Assembly (NCBI GenBank): GCA_003990745.1
Contig: RBNI01001523.1
Location: 1 to 22,052, forward strand
Length of the DNA: 22,052 nucleotides
Direction of reading: 5' to 3'
Source: Jimgerdemannia flammicorona
Taxonomy: Eukaryota; Mucoromycota; Endogonomycetes; Endogonales; Endogonaceae
In this document: positions 1 to 9,449 of the stretch, piece after piece
How the letters are laid out: every line of letters starts with the position of its first letter
Numbering within the stretch: position 1 is the stretch's first letter
The notes under the pieces: generated by a model
The model's input: only the letters and a program-made list of their open reading frames with translations
Database searches by the model: none
Told to the model about the DNA's origin: nothing
Position numbers and translations under genes: made by a program

Positions 1-73
1 TTTTTTTTTTATAGTCACTTGGACTCTGCCATTTATTACCCTTCTATTAATAAGTTTATAGTATATCCTCCCA
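1..73 (-). other. 3' UTR, hairpin, polyadenylation signal and poly(A) tail of copy A
   Basis: On the minus strand this short 3' UTR carries AATAAA (plus 32-37), then AGTCCAAGTGACT (plus 13-25), in which AGTC and GACT can pair around a 5-nt loop. It ends in poly(A) (plus 1-10). The same end occurs in copies C, D and E. Confidence 0.8.
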
Positions 74-3000
74 CTATCTGATCCTATAGAGGTGCCACTT
101 CCTCTACCTACATGAACAAAGACCACTTTCTCTCTCACAATTCCAACCCTCCCCCCACTCTGCCTACAGATTTTCTCTACCAAACTATGCCTTCAACCCC
201 CCTGCAACTCCCAACCAAGCTACCAGTCTGTCAAGGTATCTTCTATAAGGCTACGCCACCTCAGCATCCTGACCTTGGAGCTAAGTCTCCTCCCATCCTC
301 AAAAACAAATAACCAGTGACTGGCCAGCCCCACCCAAATGGCCAATGCCCAGCCTAATGTCAGCCATTCCTTTCCCACCCCTCCCTCAAATCTATCTCTT
401 AAATCCTCCCATCACCCCCGCATGCCAGCTCCCCTACACACTACCCCCAAATGATCCCCAATGTTCTGCTAAAAGGTACTAAGTACCTCACACTCTCCTA
501 GCCAATGTTCAGGCATCTATATATATCCCCCTTTCTGCCCTACATTATAACACTCTTTACAGTCAAAGCAACCTCCCTCAATAACGTGACCTGAGTGGAA
601 GTTGAGCATGACATTCCACCTCAGTACATGCCACCAGACCACCCAGTACTTTGGCAGCAGCCACCTTCTTACCTCAGCACTCCAGACCCAAATGCTACAC
701 CAGTCCTACTCCTTGCTGATTCCTACTCCTTGCCAACTGCTAGGCCACAGGTCCTGGCCTGGTCCCCACTAGCATTTGATCCCATCATCAATGTCAAACT
801 CAATTAAGGGAATACTGCCCAGTAACACTCGGTCCCATTACCACATCGATGGGTCCCAGCCGCCTCCCCTTCATTACCCTGCCACCTAATTCCAATGTGG
901 CACACCCCCTCTGCCACTCCTCACCAGAAGTCTTTGAATCACAATTGTTCAGTATTCTGAAGGCCTATAAGTGCTAGGAGATCACTAGTCGAACCTCTCA
1001 GAGAGGACCTCATCTCTCAGACTTTCTGCAGTAGAGAGATCCAACCACCCCCTCTCAACTCCACCACTCTCTTCAGCCACTATGCTCTCAAGCAGTACAG
1101 CCTCTTAGGAAAGTCAATCAGCCCAAGTCCCCCACTTGCCACCAGTAAGGATAAAACCTCCCATCTGATCTGACTCCGCCTTCCAGCCCAAATCCACCCC
1201 TTGGCCAGCTTCATCAATCTCTTCACTACCCAGGCTGAGAAGTCCAAATGATAAGCCAGATACCACAACTTCAGCAGCCAATAGATGTTCAGAATTGAAA
1301 TGCATCCTGCCAGAGACAATTGGTAGCCCCCCCAACTCTGCAGGGTCTCCTCCCAGATGCCAATCTACTGCTCCCACCAAAGTCAGGGCAAAACCAACCC
1401 ATATACTGACAGATAAATACCCAAGTACCAAACTGTCTCACCAGTAGGGACAATGGTACCAATAATCTCCCCTCCCACCAGACCATTGCCTAACACCATT
1501 GTCTCGCACTTATGCCAATTGAGCCTAGCTCCAGAGTTCACCTCATACCACTCTACTGTTTCCTTGAGCTTCTCAATGTCTATGATTGATCCCAGGCCAA
1601 CCACCATGTTATCTGCAAAAGCCCCTACTTTCCACCCAATGCCAAAGATAGAGAGCCCCACTATCTTCTGCCTGATTCCATCCATGAAGGGCTCCAGAGA
1701 AAGAGCATATAAAATGGGGGACAGTGGATCCCCCTGAGGCACCCCCCTACCCAGGGGAAATGCTATCCCTCTGTGTCCATTATACATGAGTACAGCCCTA
1801 CTTCCTTCCAGTAGGCTGACCATGGCTGTCCTGAACTGTTGCAGGATCTCAATCCTATCCAAAACTTTCACCAGCCAGACCTGTCACACTCGGTCATAAG
1901 CCTTCTCCTGGTCCAGAAAGACCAGACATCCATCCAGTCCACTGGCTCGTACCCCTTCAATAACTCCATGAACCCAAGCTATGCCATCCCTGATGAGCCA
2001 GCCTCCCACAAAGCCCCTCTGCTCATCACCCAGGACTTGCTGGACCACCTTTTGCAACCTTGCAACCACCACCTTAGTAACCAACTTTCTGTCCATATCT
2101 AGTAGCATAATTGGCCTCCAGTTCTTTCAGTCCTCTCACCTTCTTTTGTTCTTATAAAGCAATGTCACCAGCCCCAGATCCTATTCTCCCACCTATCTCC
2201 CCATTTATATAATCCAATCACACAGTGCCATCATCTCTCCCAGTACTCCTGGGACTCCCACCATCTTTTTCCAGAAGTTCCAGGGCAGCCCATCCTCCCC
2301 AGATGCCATACCCAAGGTTGTTGCAGCAAGAACCTAGCAGATCTCCTCCTCTTGTACTGGCAGTACTAAGTCACCCAGTCCATTGGTTTGTATAGGGTAC
2401 CAATCCTCCAATGCTCGGTCAATGTCCTCAGTATCTGCCCCACCCTCCTCCTCACTCCACAATTCACTCCAATGCTCCTTTAACAATCCAAGAATATCTT
2501 GTACTCCATGCACCAATATACCATCAGTATTAAGCACCCCCTCCCACCTTTGTTGTACCCTTCTCGCCTGAAGGGCTCTTGTGAGAAACTTTGAGGGCTA
2601 CTCCCCTTCCTCCAACCCCTGCCAACAAAGCTGTGCCACCAGACCCTGGACCCTTGCTTCTTTCTCATTCTGCAGCACTTGTTATAGTTCAACCACCTCT
2701 ATTCTTGCCCTTATCAATCTCCAGTCCTCCTCCCCCTCCAATATCATCAGTCTTGCCCAGTTCTCCAAAAGTCTAGACAGTCTACTAGAAGCCCACTGCA
2801 CCTGCCACCTCCTCTGTTTCCCAGCCTCATTACCAGCCTCACTCTAGAAGGTCCTGGCCATCTCCTTCATCCTCATCCACCAAATACCAACTGGGGCACC
2901 TTCCTGCCTCCAGCACTCCACTCACAGTTGAATGTCTTCAGCCCACTCATCCCACTGGATCTTATCATCTAGTAAGAAGGAATTGAGGTGCCAATGTCCA

Positions 3001-3726
3001 GGCCTATCCCCACTCCCCCCAAAATGCCCCTGCCCTAAAAGCCCCCAATGATCCAACCAAGGACACCATTCCACCTCCAGCGACTTCCAAACATCCAAGC
3101 CCCAACAGCTGGCTGTCAGAATCCAATCAATCCTCATCCCCAGGCCCCTGGCCCAGTGCATGTACACCCTCCTATCCCCCAACATTCTCTACCTGCATCC
3201 ACCAGAGCACTCAGTCTTTCCACTTTCTTCCAAGCTGCCAGTCCTCCACTCTGACCCTCAGCTCCTCATCCTCCATCAGTTCTATCCCTCAATACATCTC
3301 TGACCATATTGAAGTCCCCACTGAGCATATCTACCCCAACCTCCACAAGAATTCCACTCTCCTGTAGGCCCTTCACCCAATTCACATGCTCACCCTGTAC
3401 TGCAGAGCAGTAACAGGAGCCCACTGTAACTGGCTCCCAGCCTGTGCATATCCACTCTCTCCAGACCAATCTATCCCCCCAGCTCCACATATTCCTTATC
3501 TCCCCTTTGCCTTTCCACCCAGAATCCCAACCTTGCCCTTCCAGACTGCCTCACCTCCCCACTCCTTTGTCCATTCCAGTCTATCCAAGTCATCCTCATA
3601 CCTGATATCCTGCAAGAGGAAGAGATTGGCCTCCAATCCCTTCAGCCAAGTAAAAATGTTCTTACATTGATAAACACCCTGAAACCCATTCACATTCAAA
3701 GAAAAAATGTTGGTTGTACTATTCAT
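74..3726 (-). pseudogene. LINE ORF2 of copy A: endonuclease-reverse transcriptase, broken
   Basis: ORF2 would nick chromosomal DNA and copy the element RNA in place. Reading from the ATG at 3726, the AP-like endonuclease starts MNSTTNIFSLNVNGFQG, followed by FLLQDI, the GDFN motif (near 3320) and a terminal WLDHWGLLG where other copies have SDH. The reverse transcriptase lies at about 2110-1380: DRKLVTK, GFVGGWLIRDG, LVFLDQEKAYDRV, GVPQGDPLSPILYAL and FADN. The last motif should be FADD, so the second catalytic Asp is lost. A thumb-like segment follows (KLWYLAYHLDF, GGLGLIDFPK), then a Cys-x2-Cys motif near 550-580. The frame is broken at least near 3496, 3260, 1880 and 1320. No RNase H domain was seen. 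The start matches the other copies; the stop is approximate because the last codons are shifted. Confidence 0.88.
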
Positions 3727-3755
3727 AGTAAAAAGATGGTGTTATTATTCATTCT

Positions 3756-5773
3756 CTACTGCTCCATGTTCATCTCCTCCTGTGCCAAATCCAGATTATG
3801 TTCTACAGTCACCTCCTCCTCTTCAGCCCTCTGAGCCTCCAGTCCAGCCAACAGCTCATTCATCTCCCCATCTGCCTTCTCCTCGAATTCCTCTCAGTAC
3901 TCCAGGCAGGCTTCCTGCCAGAGCTGCAGTCTATGACACTTGGTCCAGCAATATTCAGCCCTCTCTCCTGCGACTCCTGCCATCTCTGCCTCCTGCTCCT
4001 TATCTACCTCATAGCTCTTCTCCTTCAGATACACTGCAAGGATTTCTGCCTTCAACACCATCACCACCCCCTCCCCCTGCAGAATACTCACCCAATGCTC
4101 ATCGCTCATTACTCTCAAATCCACCTTACCTAGCTTCTCAGCCACCAGGTTGTTCATCATCCTGCATATCCAAAGTAGGTTCCCCACCTCCTTTCCTCCA
4201 GGGGTCGCTGGCCTCCCATCATCCAGCATTGTGGTGTCAGCCCCAGTACTTGCAGCCTCATCCCACTCCTCTGGGACATCCACCAGTTCCTCCTCACCAA
4301 CTGCCACTACTCATTCCCTGTTCGCTGCCTCTGGAACTCCAAATTGCACTCTCTGGGCCCCCTGCATTGGTATATCCTCCACCACCCTGCTTTGGGAAGC
4401 TGGGCCCCACCTGATAAGGGGGGTAGGGGTTGGAGAATCCTCCCATGTTTTATCCCAAACCTCCAGCATCCTATCCACATATGGGTCCTCGCCAGTCATC
4501 ACCCTGTTCTCGCCAGTCCCCTTCCCAGTACTCCCACCTCTCTCGCCTGCCCAGACACTCACTTTGGCCCCCCCCATATCCACCATCCTACTCGTATCCT
4601 TCTGAGGCCCACCCTTCATCTTCGCCAGCAGCTCCCTCTGCCTCTTATGTCCCTTATCACGTTCCCACTGCTCCTTGCTCACTCGAATCCACTTCCCATC
4701 CACTACCTCCAAGTGTGTCACCTCCTCAAAGATTCTCCAAGCCTTTGCCTGCCATTCCACTGTACCACTCAACTCTTCCAGTACTTCTAATAAGTCCTCT
4801 TCCTCCTCCTCACTCCCCTTCATCCTTATCACCTTGTATACGATCACCCCCCAGACTATACCAGAAGGCCAGTCCCTTGCCTTCCCAGTGGCCTCCTTCC
4901 TTACCAGCCGAATCCTCACATCCACATCTCCAGTTCTGAGCAAGGTCCCCTCCCAGACTCTGAATCCAATATCCACCACCTCTCTATACTCCACTATGAC
5001 CTCCTCAACTCTCTTCCTTGTCTTCATTGCCATCACTGTGGACACCCCTTTCACCAGCAGTTGGACTACTCTGGAATCCCATTTCAGACATTGAGCCATC
5101 AGAATACATATCTCCCCAACCACCAATCCAACCTTCAATACTTCCTCCAAAGGCTCAGCCTCCTCAAAGCCCACCTCCACTCCCTCTAGTCCCTTTAAAA
5201 ACTTTACAGATGCCACTCCAGCCACCTGCTTAGCAATCAGCCCCAATACCATCTTCACTGTCACTACTAGGCCCTGGAAGCACAGTGTCACCGCAAATGC
5301 CAAAATTGATTTCTTGAGTAATGGTGCCACCGCCAGGCCCATTACACTATCTGCCAAATCTCCTTGTCTCCCAAGCCCCAGTTGCTCAGCTGCACAGTCA
5401 CATCTGGATTTTTTTCAAGATTAGCAGTCCTGTCTCCATTAGCCATCACACCCTCCCCAGCCACTATACCTCCAGCCCCACTGCCCCCTCCACCAAGGGC
5501 TACTCCCCCATATACTGTCACCTTCTCCATATCCTTGCCTTTCTTCAACCAACCCTCCAGCCCTGACATCTGCCTTCTCTCCTTCACCATCTCAGCAAAG
5601 CTCGCTCTCCCAGATCTCTGTCCTCCACTACTGCCTCCTCCCCTCCCACGCCCACCTGCCAGCAGCCTCCTCATATCTCCCCCCAGGCCAGGGCCTCTCC
5701 CCACTTGCTGCCAGTCGAATGCACTTGGGTCACCCTGCCCAGTACACACCTCAGATTGCCTGTTGGTCGCCAT
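3756..5773 (-). pseudogene. LINE ORF1 (gag-like nucleic-acid-binding protein) of copy A, broken
   Basis: ORF1 of LINEs usually coats the element RNA; that role is inferred here from position and composition. This is the only copy that keeps the ATG (MATNRQSEV, start 5773). A Gly/Arg-rich segment follows (GGRGRGGGSSGG, near 5640), then RASFAEMVKER, a conserved block (GLAVAPLLKK to RKEATGKARDWP) and an acidic half with DPYVDRMLEVW. It ends NMEQ at the stop at 3756-3758, 29 nt before the ORF2 ATG. It is 2,018 nt, 7 less than the homologous 2,025 nt in copy C. A 7-nt deletion near 5390-5400 shifts the frame. In-frame stops lie at about 4311 (TGA) and 3894-3896, where the Arg codon CGA of copy C is TGA. 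Confidence 0.85.
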
Positions 5774-5859
5774 GTTGCTAGTCTCTTTCCTCCAAAAACA
5801 ATGTTGTAGTTGCTTTCCAAAAGTTGTGTAACCTGAGAGATACTGGAGAGAGATGCTGG
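5774..5859 (-). promoter_or_regulatory. 5' leader of copy A, possible internal promoter
   Basis: This is the short untranslated leader upstream of ORF1, recognisable in A, B and C by a shared word reading ACACAACCTT or similar on the minus strand and by AGCATCTCT at the extreme 5' end. LINEs normally carry their promoter inside the 5' end, so any promoter should be here. I see no TATA box or other defined element. Confidence 0.5.
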
Positions 5860-6210
5860 CAACCGTACATGCTCCTTTCTTATAGCAGGATAGTAATAGG
5901 AACTCACTATAACTGGCTCTCAACCTGTTTATATCCACTCTCCCCAAACCAGCCTGTCTCCCCAGCTCCTCACATCCTATATCTCCCCTCTGCCTCTCTG
6001 AACCAGAATCCCAACCTTGCCTTTCCAAACTGCCTCACCACCCCATTCCTTTGTCTATTCCAGTCTATCCAAATAATCCTTATATCTGATATCCTGCAAA
6101 AGAAAGAGATTGGCCTCCAATCTCTTCAGCCAAGCAAAAATGTTCCAATGCTGAAAAGAATCCCTTAACTCATTCACATTTATAGAAAAAATGTTAGTTG
6201 TACTGTTCAT
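5860..6210 (-). pseudogene. LINE ORF2 endonuclease N-terminus of copy B, truncated by insertion A
   Basis: The ATG at 6210 begins MNSTTNIFSINVNELRD and the frame continues through LEANLFLLQDIRY, TKEWGGEAVWKGKVGILV and RLVWGEW, matching the first 115 or so residues of ORF2 in A and C. In-frame stops occur at the Trp after LDRLE (TAG), after GRGEI (TAG), and near the end where Trp and Arg codons have become TGA or TAA. The coding match ends at about 5860, at the junction with A. Everything downstream, including GDFN, SDH and the reverse transcriptase, is absent from the window. The 31-nt gap to the ORF1 stop resembles that of the other copies. Confidence 0.82.
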
Positions 6211-6241
6211 AGAGAAAATTATATGATATTAAGTATATCCT

Positions 6242-8214
6242 CTACTGCTCCATATTCATCACCTCCTGCACTATGTCTAGATTGTATTCAGCAGACACCT
6301 CCTCCTCCTCAGACCTCTTAGCCTCCAATTCAACCAGTAGCTCAGTTATCCCCCCATCCTCCTTTTTCTCAAAGTCTTCACAATACTCCAGGCAGGCCTC
6401 CTGCCAGAGCTGCAATCCATGATGCTTTACCCAACAGTAGGTGGCCCTTTCACCAGCAACAACTGCCAGCTTGGCCTCCCTCTCCTTATCCACCTCATAC
6501 CCCTCCTTCTCTAAGAATACTATAAGTATTTCTGCCTTCAATACCACCACTACTCCATCACTTTGCAAGATCTGTGCCCAGTACTCATCACTCATCACTC
6601 TAAGGTCCACTTCCCCCAACTCTTCAGCCACCAAGTTATTTATCATCCAACACACCCAGAGTAGATTCCCAACCTCCTTCTCTCTAGGAGTCGCTGGCCT
6701 TCCTTTATCCAGCATTGTAGTATTAGTCTCTATACTCACTGACTCATCCTACTCCTCCTCTGGGACATCCACCAATTCCTCTTCACCAGCTGCCACCACC
6801 TGGCCCCCATTCACCATATCAGAAACTCCAAAGTATACTTACTGGGCACCATGCATTGGTACCTGGCCTCTTGTAGCTAGTCCTTATCTAATAAGAAGAG
6901 GGGTGGGTATCCTCCCAGACTTCAAATGTGCCATCCTTATATGGGTCCTTACTCAGTACCATCCTGGTCTCCTCCAGACCTGCCTCTTTATTTCCTTCAC
7001 TTCCACTGGCCCAGATACTCATCTCTAGTTTCTTCACTATCACTAGTACTCTTATTTGCCTCTTTCTCAATTTTTGCCAGCAACTCTCTCTGCCTCCTGC
7101 ATCCTTGGGACCTCTCCCATAGCCCCTTATCTATATGGACCCACTTTCTATCAATAATCTCCAGATGAGTCAACTCTACAAATACCTTCCAAGCCTTCAC
7201 CCTCTGCTCTACTGTCTCACTCAACTCCTCCTCCTCCTCACTCCCCCTCACCTTCATCATCTTGCATATGAAGGCTCCCTATACTATTACCAAAGGCTAG
7301 TCCTGTACCTTCTTAGTAGTCTCCCTTCCTGCCAACTGAATCCAGATGTCAACATCTCCTGTCCAGAAGGAGGTTCTTTCCTACACTCTGAACTCTACAT
7401 TGATTATCTCTCTATACTCAGTCATGACTTCCTCTACTCTCCTTCTTGTCTCAACTGCAGTCAACATAGGAACTCCTTTCACCAGGAGCCAGACCACTCT
7501 GGGGTCCCACCTCAGACAGTATACTATTGGTACACACATCTCTCCAACTATCAACCCAGCCTTCAATGTATCCTCTAATGGTCCAGCCTCCTCAAAGCCC
7601 ACCTCTACTCCTTTCAGGCCCCTCAGAAACTTAACAGATGCTGCACTATCCATCTGCTTAGTGATCAGCCCTAGGACTATTTTTGCTATCACTGCTAAGC
7701 TCCAGAAGCACAAAGTGACTGTAAACTCTGAAATCAATTTATTGAGTAATGGGGCCACCATCAGTCCTATTACACCATCAGCCAGATCACTAGGTCTCAT
7801 GTCCTTCCCACCACTCAGTCCACTATCAGCAGTTCTATCTAGATTTTTTTACAGATCTTCTGTCACACTCCCATCAGCAGTCACCCCCTCAGCTACTACA
7901 CCACCAGCCCCCCTACTCTGGTCACCCAGTGAGGCTCCCCCTGGCTGCTGCTGCCCTACATTCTTCACTATATCCTTGCCCTTCCTTAATCAGCCCTCCA
8001 GTTCAGTCACCATCTGCCTCACCTTTACTATATCTGCAAAGCTTGTCCTTCTGCTCCCCTGCCCTCTAACATTGCTCCCTCTTCTTCTCTATCTGCCTGC
8101 CAGCAAGCCTCTCAAGCTTCCCCCCAAGCCAGGGCCTCTTCCTACATGTTGCCAGTTGAATGCACTTAGGCCTCCCTGCCCAGTATGTATCTCAGAATAC
8201 TTATTAGTCACTAT
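6242..8214 (-). pseudogene. LINE ORF1 of copy B, heavily decayed
   Basis: It is homologous to ORF1 of A and C throughout. Visible blocks on the minus strand are RTSFADIVK (near 8040), GLMVAPLLNKLISEF, VEVGFEEAGPLEDTL and MTEYREIINVEFRVW, then GSEEEEE, KDPYKDGTFEVWED (near 6940), RPATPREKEVGNLLW and the end NMEQ with the stop at 6242-6244. The ATG of copy A corresponds to ATA at 8212-8214, so the start is lost. Stops or frameshifts break it near 7381, 7290, 6997 and 6740. At the codon that is CGA in copy C this copy has TGT (6380-6382), a CpG-loss change. There is no zinc knuckle. Translation is not possible as it stands. Confidence 0.82.
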
Positions 8215-8298
8215 GTTTCTAGTATCTTTCTCCAAAACTGTGTTGTAAGAGTTGCCAGAAGGTTGTGTAATCTGAATGTTACTAGAAAAAGGTATTAA
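8215..8298 (-). promoter_or_regulatory. 5' leader of copy B
   Basis: This segment is alignable by eye to the leaders of A and C through the minus-strand words CAGATTACACAACCTT and CAACATTGT-like sequence. It ends near 8297-8299, where the sequence changes to the endonuclease frame of LINE G. No core promoter motif was identified. Confidence 0.5.
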
Positions 8299-8299
8299 C

Positions 8300-8596
8300 A
8301 GTTATATTACCTACCTCTTCTTATAATCTGCCTTATACAAATCTATCACTATATACTTCTACCTCTATTAGCTTGCCCCTGCCCACATCAATCAGTATGT
8401 CCATCTGCCAATTCCAACCAGTTCCACTATACCAGTCTTTGCTCTATTCTTTATAGTCCTTCTCACTATAGGTCTGAATATCCTGAAGAAACACAATGTC
8501 ATATTTTCTGATCTTAAGCTATCAAAACAGTCACTACTACTTAACTCTATTATGTAGTCTATTGATATTGAGTAATAAAATATATAAACTATTCAT
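8300..8596 (-). pseudogene. Endonuclease N-terminus of ORF2 of ancient LINE G
   Basis: Starting from an ATG at 8596, the minus strand reads MNSLYILLLNINRLHN, then several stops, then LKIRKYDIVFLQDIQTYSE, and after a further stop SKDWYSGTGWNWQ and VGRGKLIEVEVYSDRFV. This follows the AP-like endonuclease of A and C (MNSTTNIF, SLNVNG, FTWLKG, FLLQDI, TKEWGG, GRGEIQDVRSWGERLVW) in order and spacing. I count at least eight in-frame stops. The frame ends at the 5' edge of insertion B. The spacer to the ORF1 stop of G is 18 nt. The family is clearly not that of A-E, because most residues differ. Confidence 0.75.
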
Positions 8597-8614
8597 CATC
8601 ATCAGAAAAATTAT

Positions 8615-9369
8615 TTAAAGCTCTGCTTGGACCACTGCTATCTTCTTAGCTTAGTCTCTGATGATTTCCTTCTAATTCTTACAAATAGCTCTCCAGATGT
8701 AATTGCCATTCACACTATTATAGAAAAAGTCCACCTACTCAGATACTACCTTCCTAATGGCTGCCATTCTCTCCTCATTAATATTATATCCCTCATCTTC
8801 CAAAAGTGCTGTCCTTATTGCTATTACCAACTTCAGTCACTGTATTGTGATATTAAGGAACCCCTCTCATGCCTCCTGAGAACTATGAAATATGTCCACT
8901 TTTTTGATGTCCTCTTCTGTAAGTTCCTCCAGTATAGCCTGATACTAATCATCTGCTACAGCCACTAAGAGTCTAGGGGTAGCAGGTCTAGAGACCCTGT
9001 CTAGCTCTTGTAGCAACTCCCTATCAGTTAAGACATCTGAGGCCACCTCTACTAAGTCATTCTCCTCGGTAACCTTCTCCAGCTACACTACCTCACCTGC
9101 CTCAAAATACTTCCAATATATATTTGCTACTTCAGCCATATGAGTGTCCTCTATCTAAGTCTCAGAGACAACTTCAACAATATCCTCAAAACTCCCTACT
9201 CTAACCTCCTTCTTATCAGCCAACTTTCCCTTTACTAGAGTATGAATCAAGCTCTTCACACTACTCAGTTGTGAAAAGGATGTCTCAGCTACTTCCACTC
9301 CTTCTATCTGATCCTTGGCAGTCTCAGTTCTTATCACCTTCTCTACTAATGACCTCTGGAGAACCATTT
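8615..9369 (-). pseudogene. C-terminal part of ORF1 of ancient LINE G
   Basis: From 9367 to the TAA at 8615-8617 one frame is readable across the whole piece, broken only by eight stops. It opens MVLQRSLVEK and passes through FEDIVEVVSET, IYWKYFEAGEVV, RVSRPATPRLL, LKLVIAIRTALLEDEGYN and IWRAICKN before KKIAVVQAEL and the stop. The order RPATP, LE-E-GY-x-N-E-R and a Trp-rich segment mirrors RLATPGEKEVGN, YLEEEGYEVDKERE and CWNKHHGLQLW of copy C ORF1. Several stops sit where Trp is expected (TGG to TAG or TGA). The first visible codons are a split point made by insertion C, not a true start. No nucleic-acid-binding motif can be named. Confidence 0.7.
9356..9369. repeat. Left target-site duplication of copy C
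   Basis: CTGGAGAACCATTT here, directly before the T run, is repeated at 15245-15258 next to the 5' end of C. The first four bases may belong to the element end, so the TSD is 10-14 bp. Confidence 0.9.
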
Positions 9370-9449
9370 TTTTTTTTTTTTTTTTTTAAAGTCACTTGGA
9401 CTCCGCCTTTATTACCAGTCTATGAATAAATATACATCATCACCACTCA
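9367..9449 (-). other. 3' UTR, hairpin and poly(A) tail of copy C
   Basis: A 62-nt 3' UTR follows the ORF2 stop. It contains AATAAA (minus strand, near 9407-9412) and the AGTCCAAGTGACT hairpin (plus 9390-9402), then a 21-base A tail. The AATAAA about 20 nt before the tail suggests ordinary polymerase II polyadenylation. Confidence 0.8.

Larger units (their letters stand above)
1..5859 (-). mobile_element. LINE copy A (non-LTR retrotransposon), near full length, dead
   Basis: This is a minus-strand, L1-like two-ORF LINE. Reading on the minus strand it has a short leader, ORF1, a 29-nt spacer, ORF2, a 3' UTR and a poly(A) tail seen as the T run at 1-10. The tail may be longer, because the window starts inside it. 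The 5' end is placed at 5855-5859, where similarity to copy C stops (both reach the shared word GCTGG). Immediately beyond it the sequence matches the endonuclease part of ORF2 of copy B, so A appears to have inserted cleanly into B. Both ORFs are broken. Its CpG content is higher than that of B, which fits a younger age. The TSD cannot be checked because its left copy is outside the window. Confidence 0.9.
5860..8298 (-). mobile_element. LINE copy B, old 5' fragment interrupted by A
   Basis: This copy holds the leader, all of ORF1 and only the first part of the ORF2 endonuclease. Its similarity to the other copies stops exactly at the 5' end of A, which points to A having landed in B. The remaining 3' part should lie left of the window. 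Its 5' boundary is near 8297-8299; beyond it the sequence belongs to the older LINE G. By eye only two CpG dinucleotides occur in about 2.4 kb (near 5864 and 6692), far fewer than in A or C, so B looks much older. Confidence 0.85.

Noticed and set aside
3707..5233. Long plus-strand open frames rich in Pro, Ser and Leu (also at 7346-8248, 13116-14038, 14057-15220)
   Set aside because: They lie antisense to ORF1, whose Gly/Glu/Val-rich codons give Pro/Ser/Leu on the other strand. No domain or start context was found, and the homologous minus frames are conserved between copies.
8627..8968. Plus-strand open frame of 113 codons
   Set aside because: It overlaps the minus-strand pseudo-ORF1 of LINE G, which aligns with related copies; the plus frame has no recognisable content.
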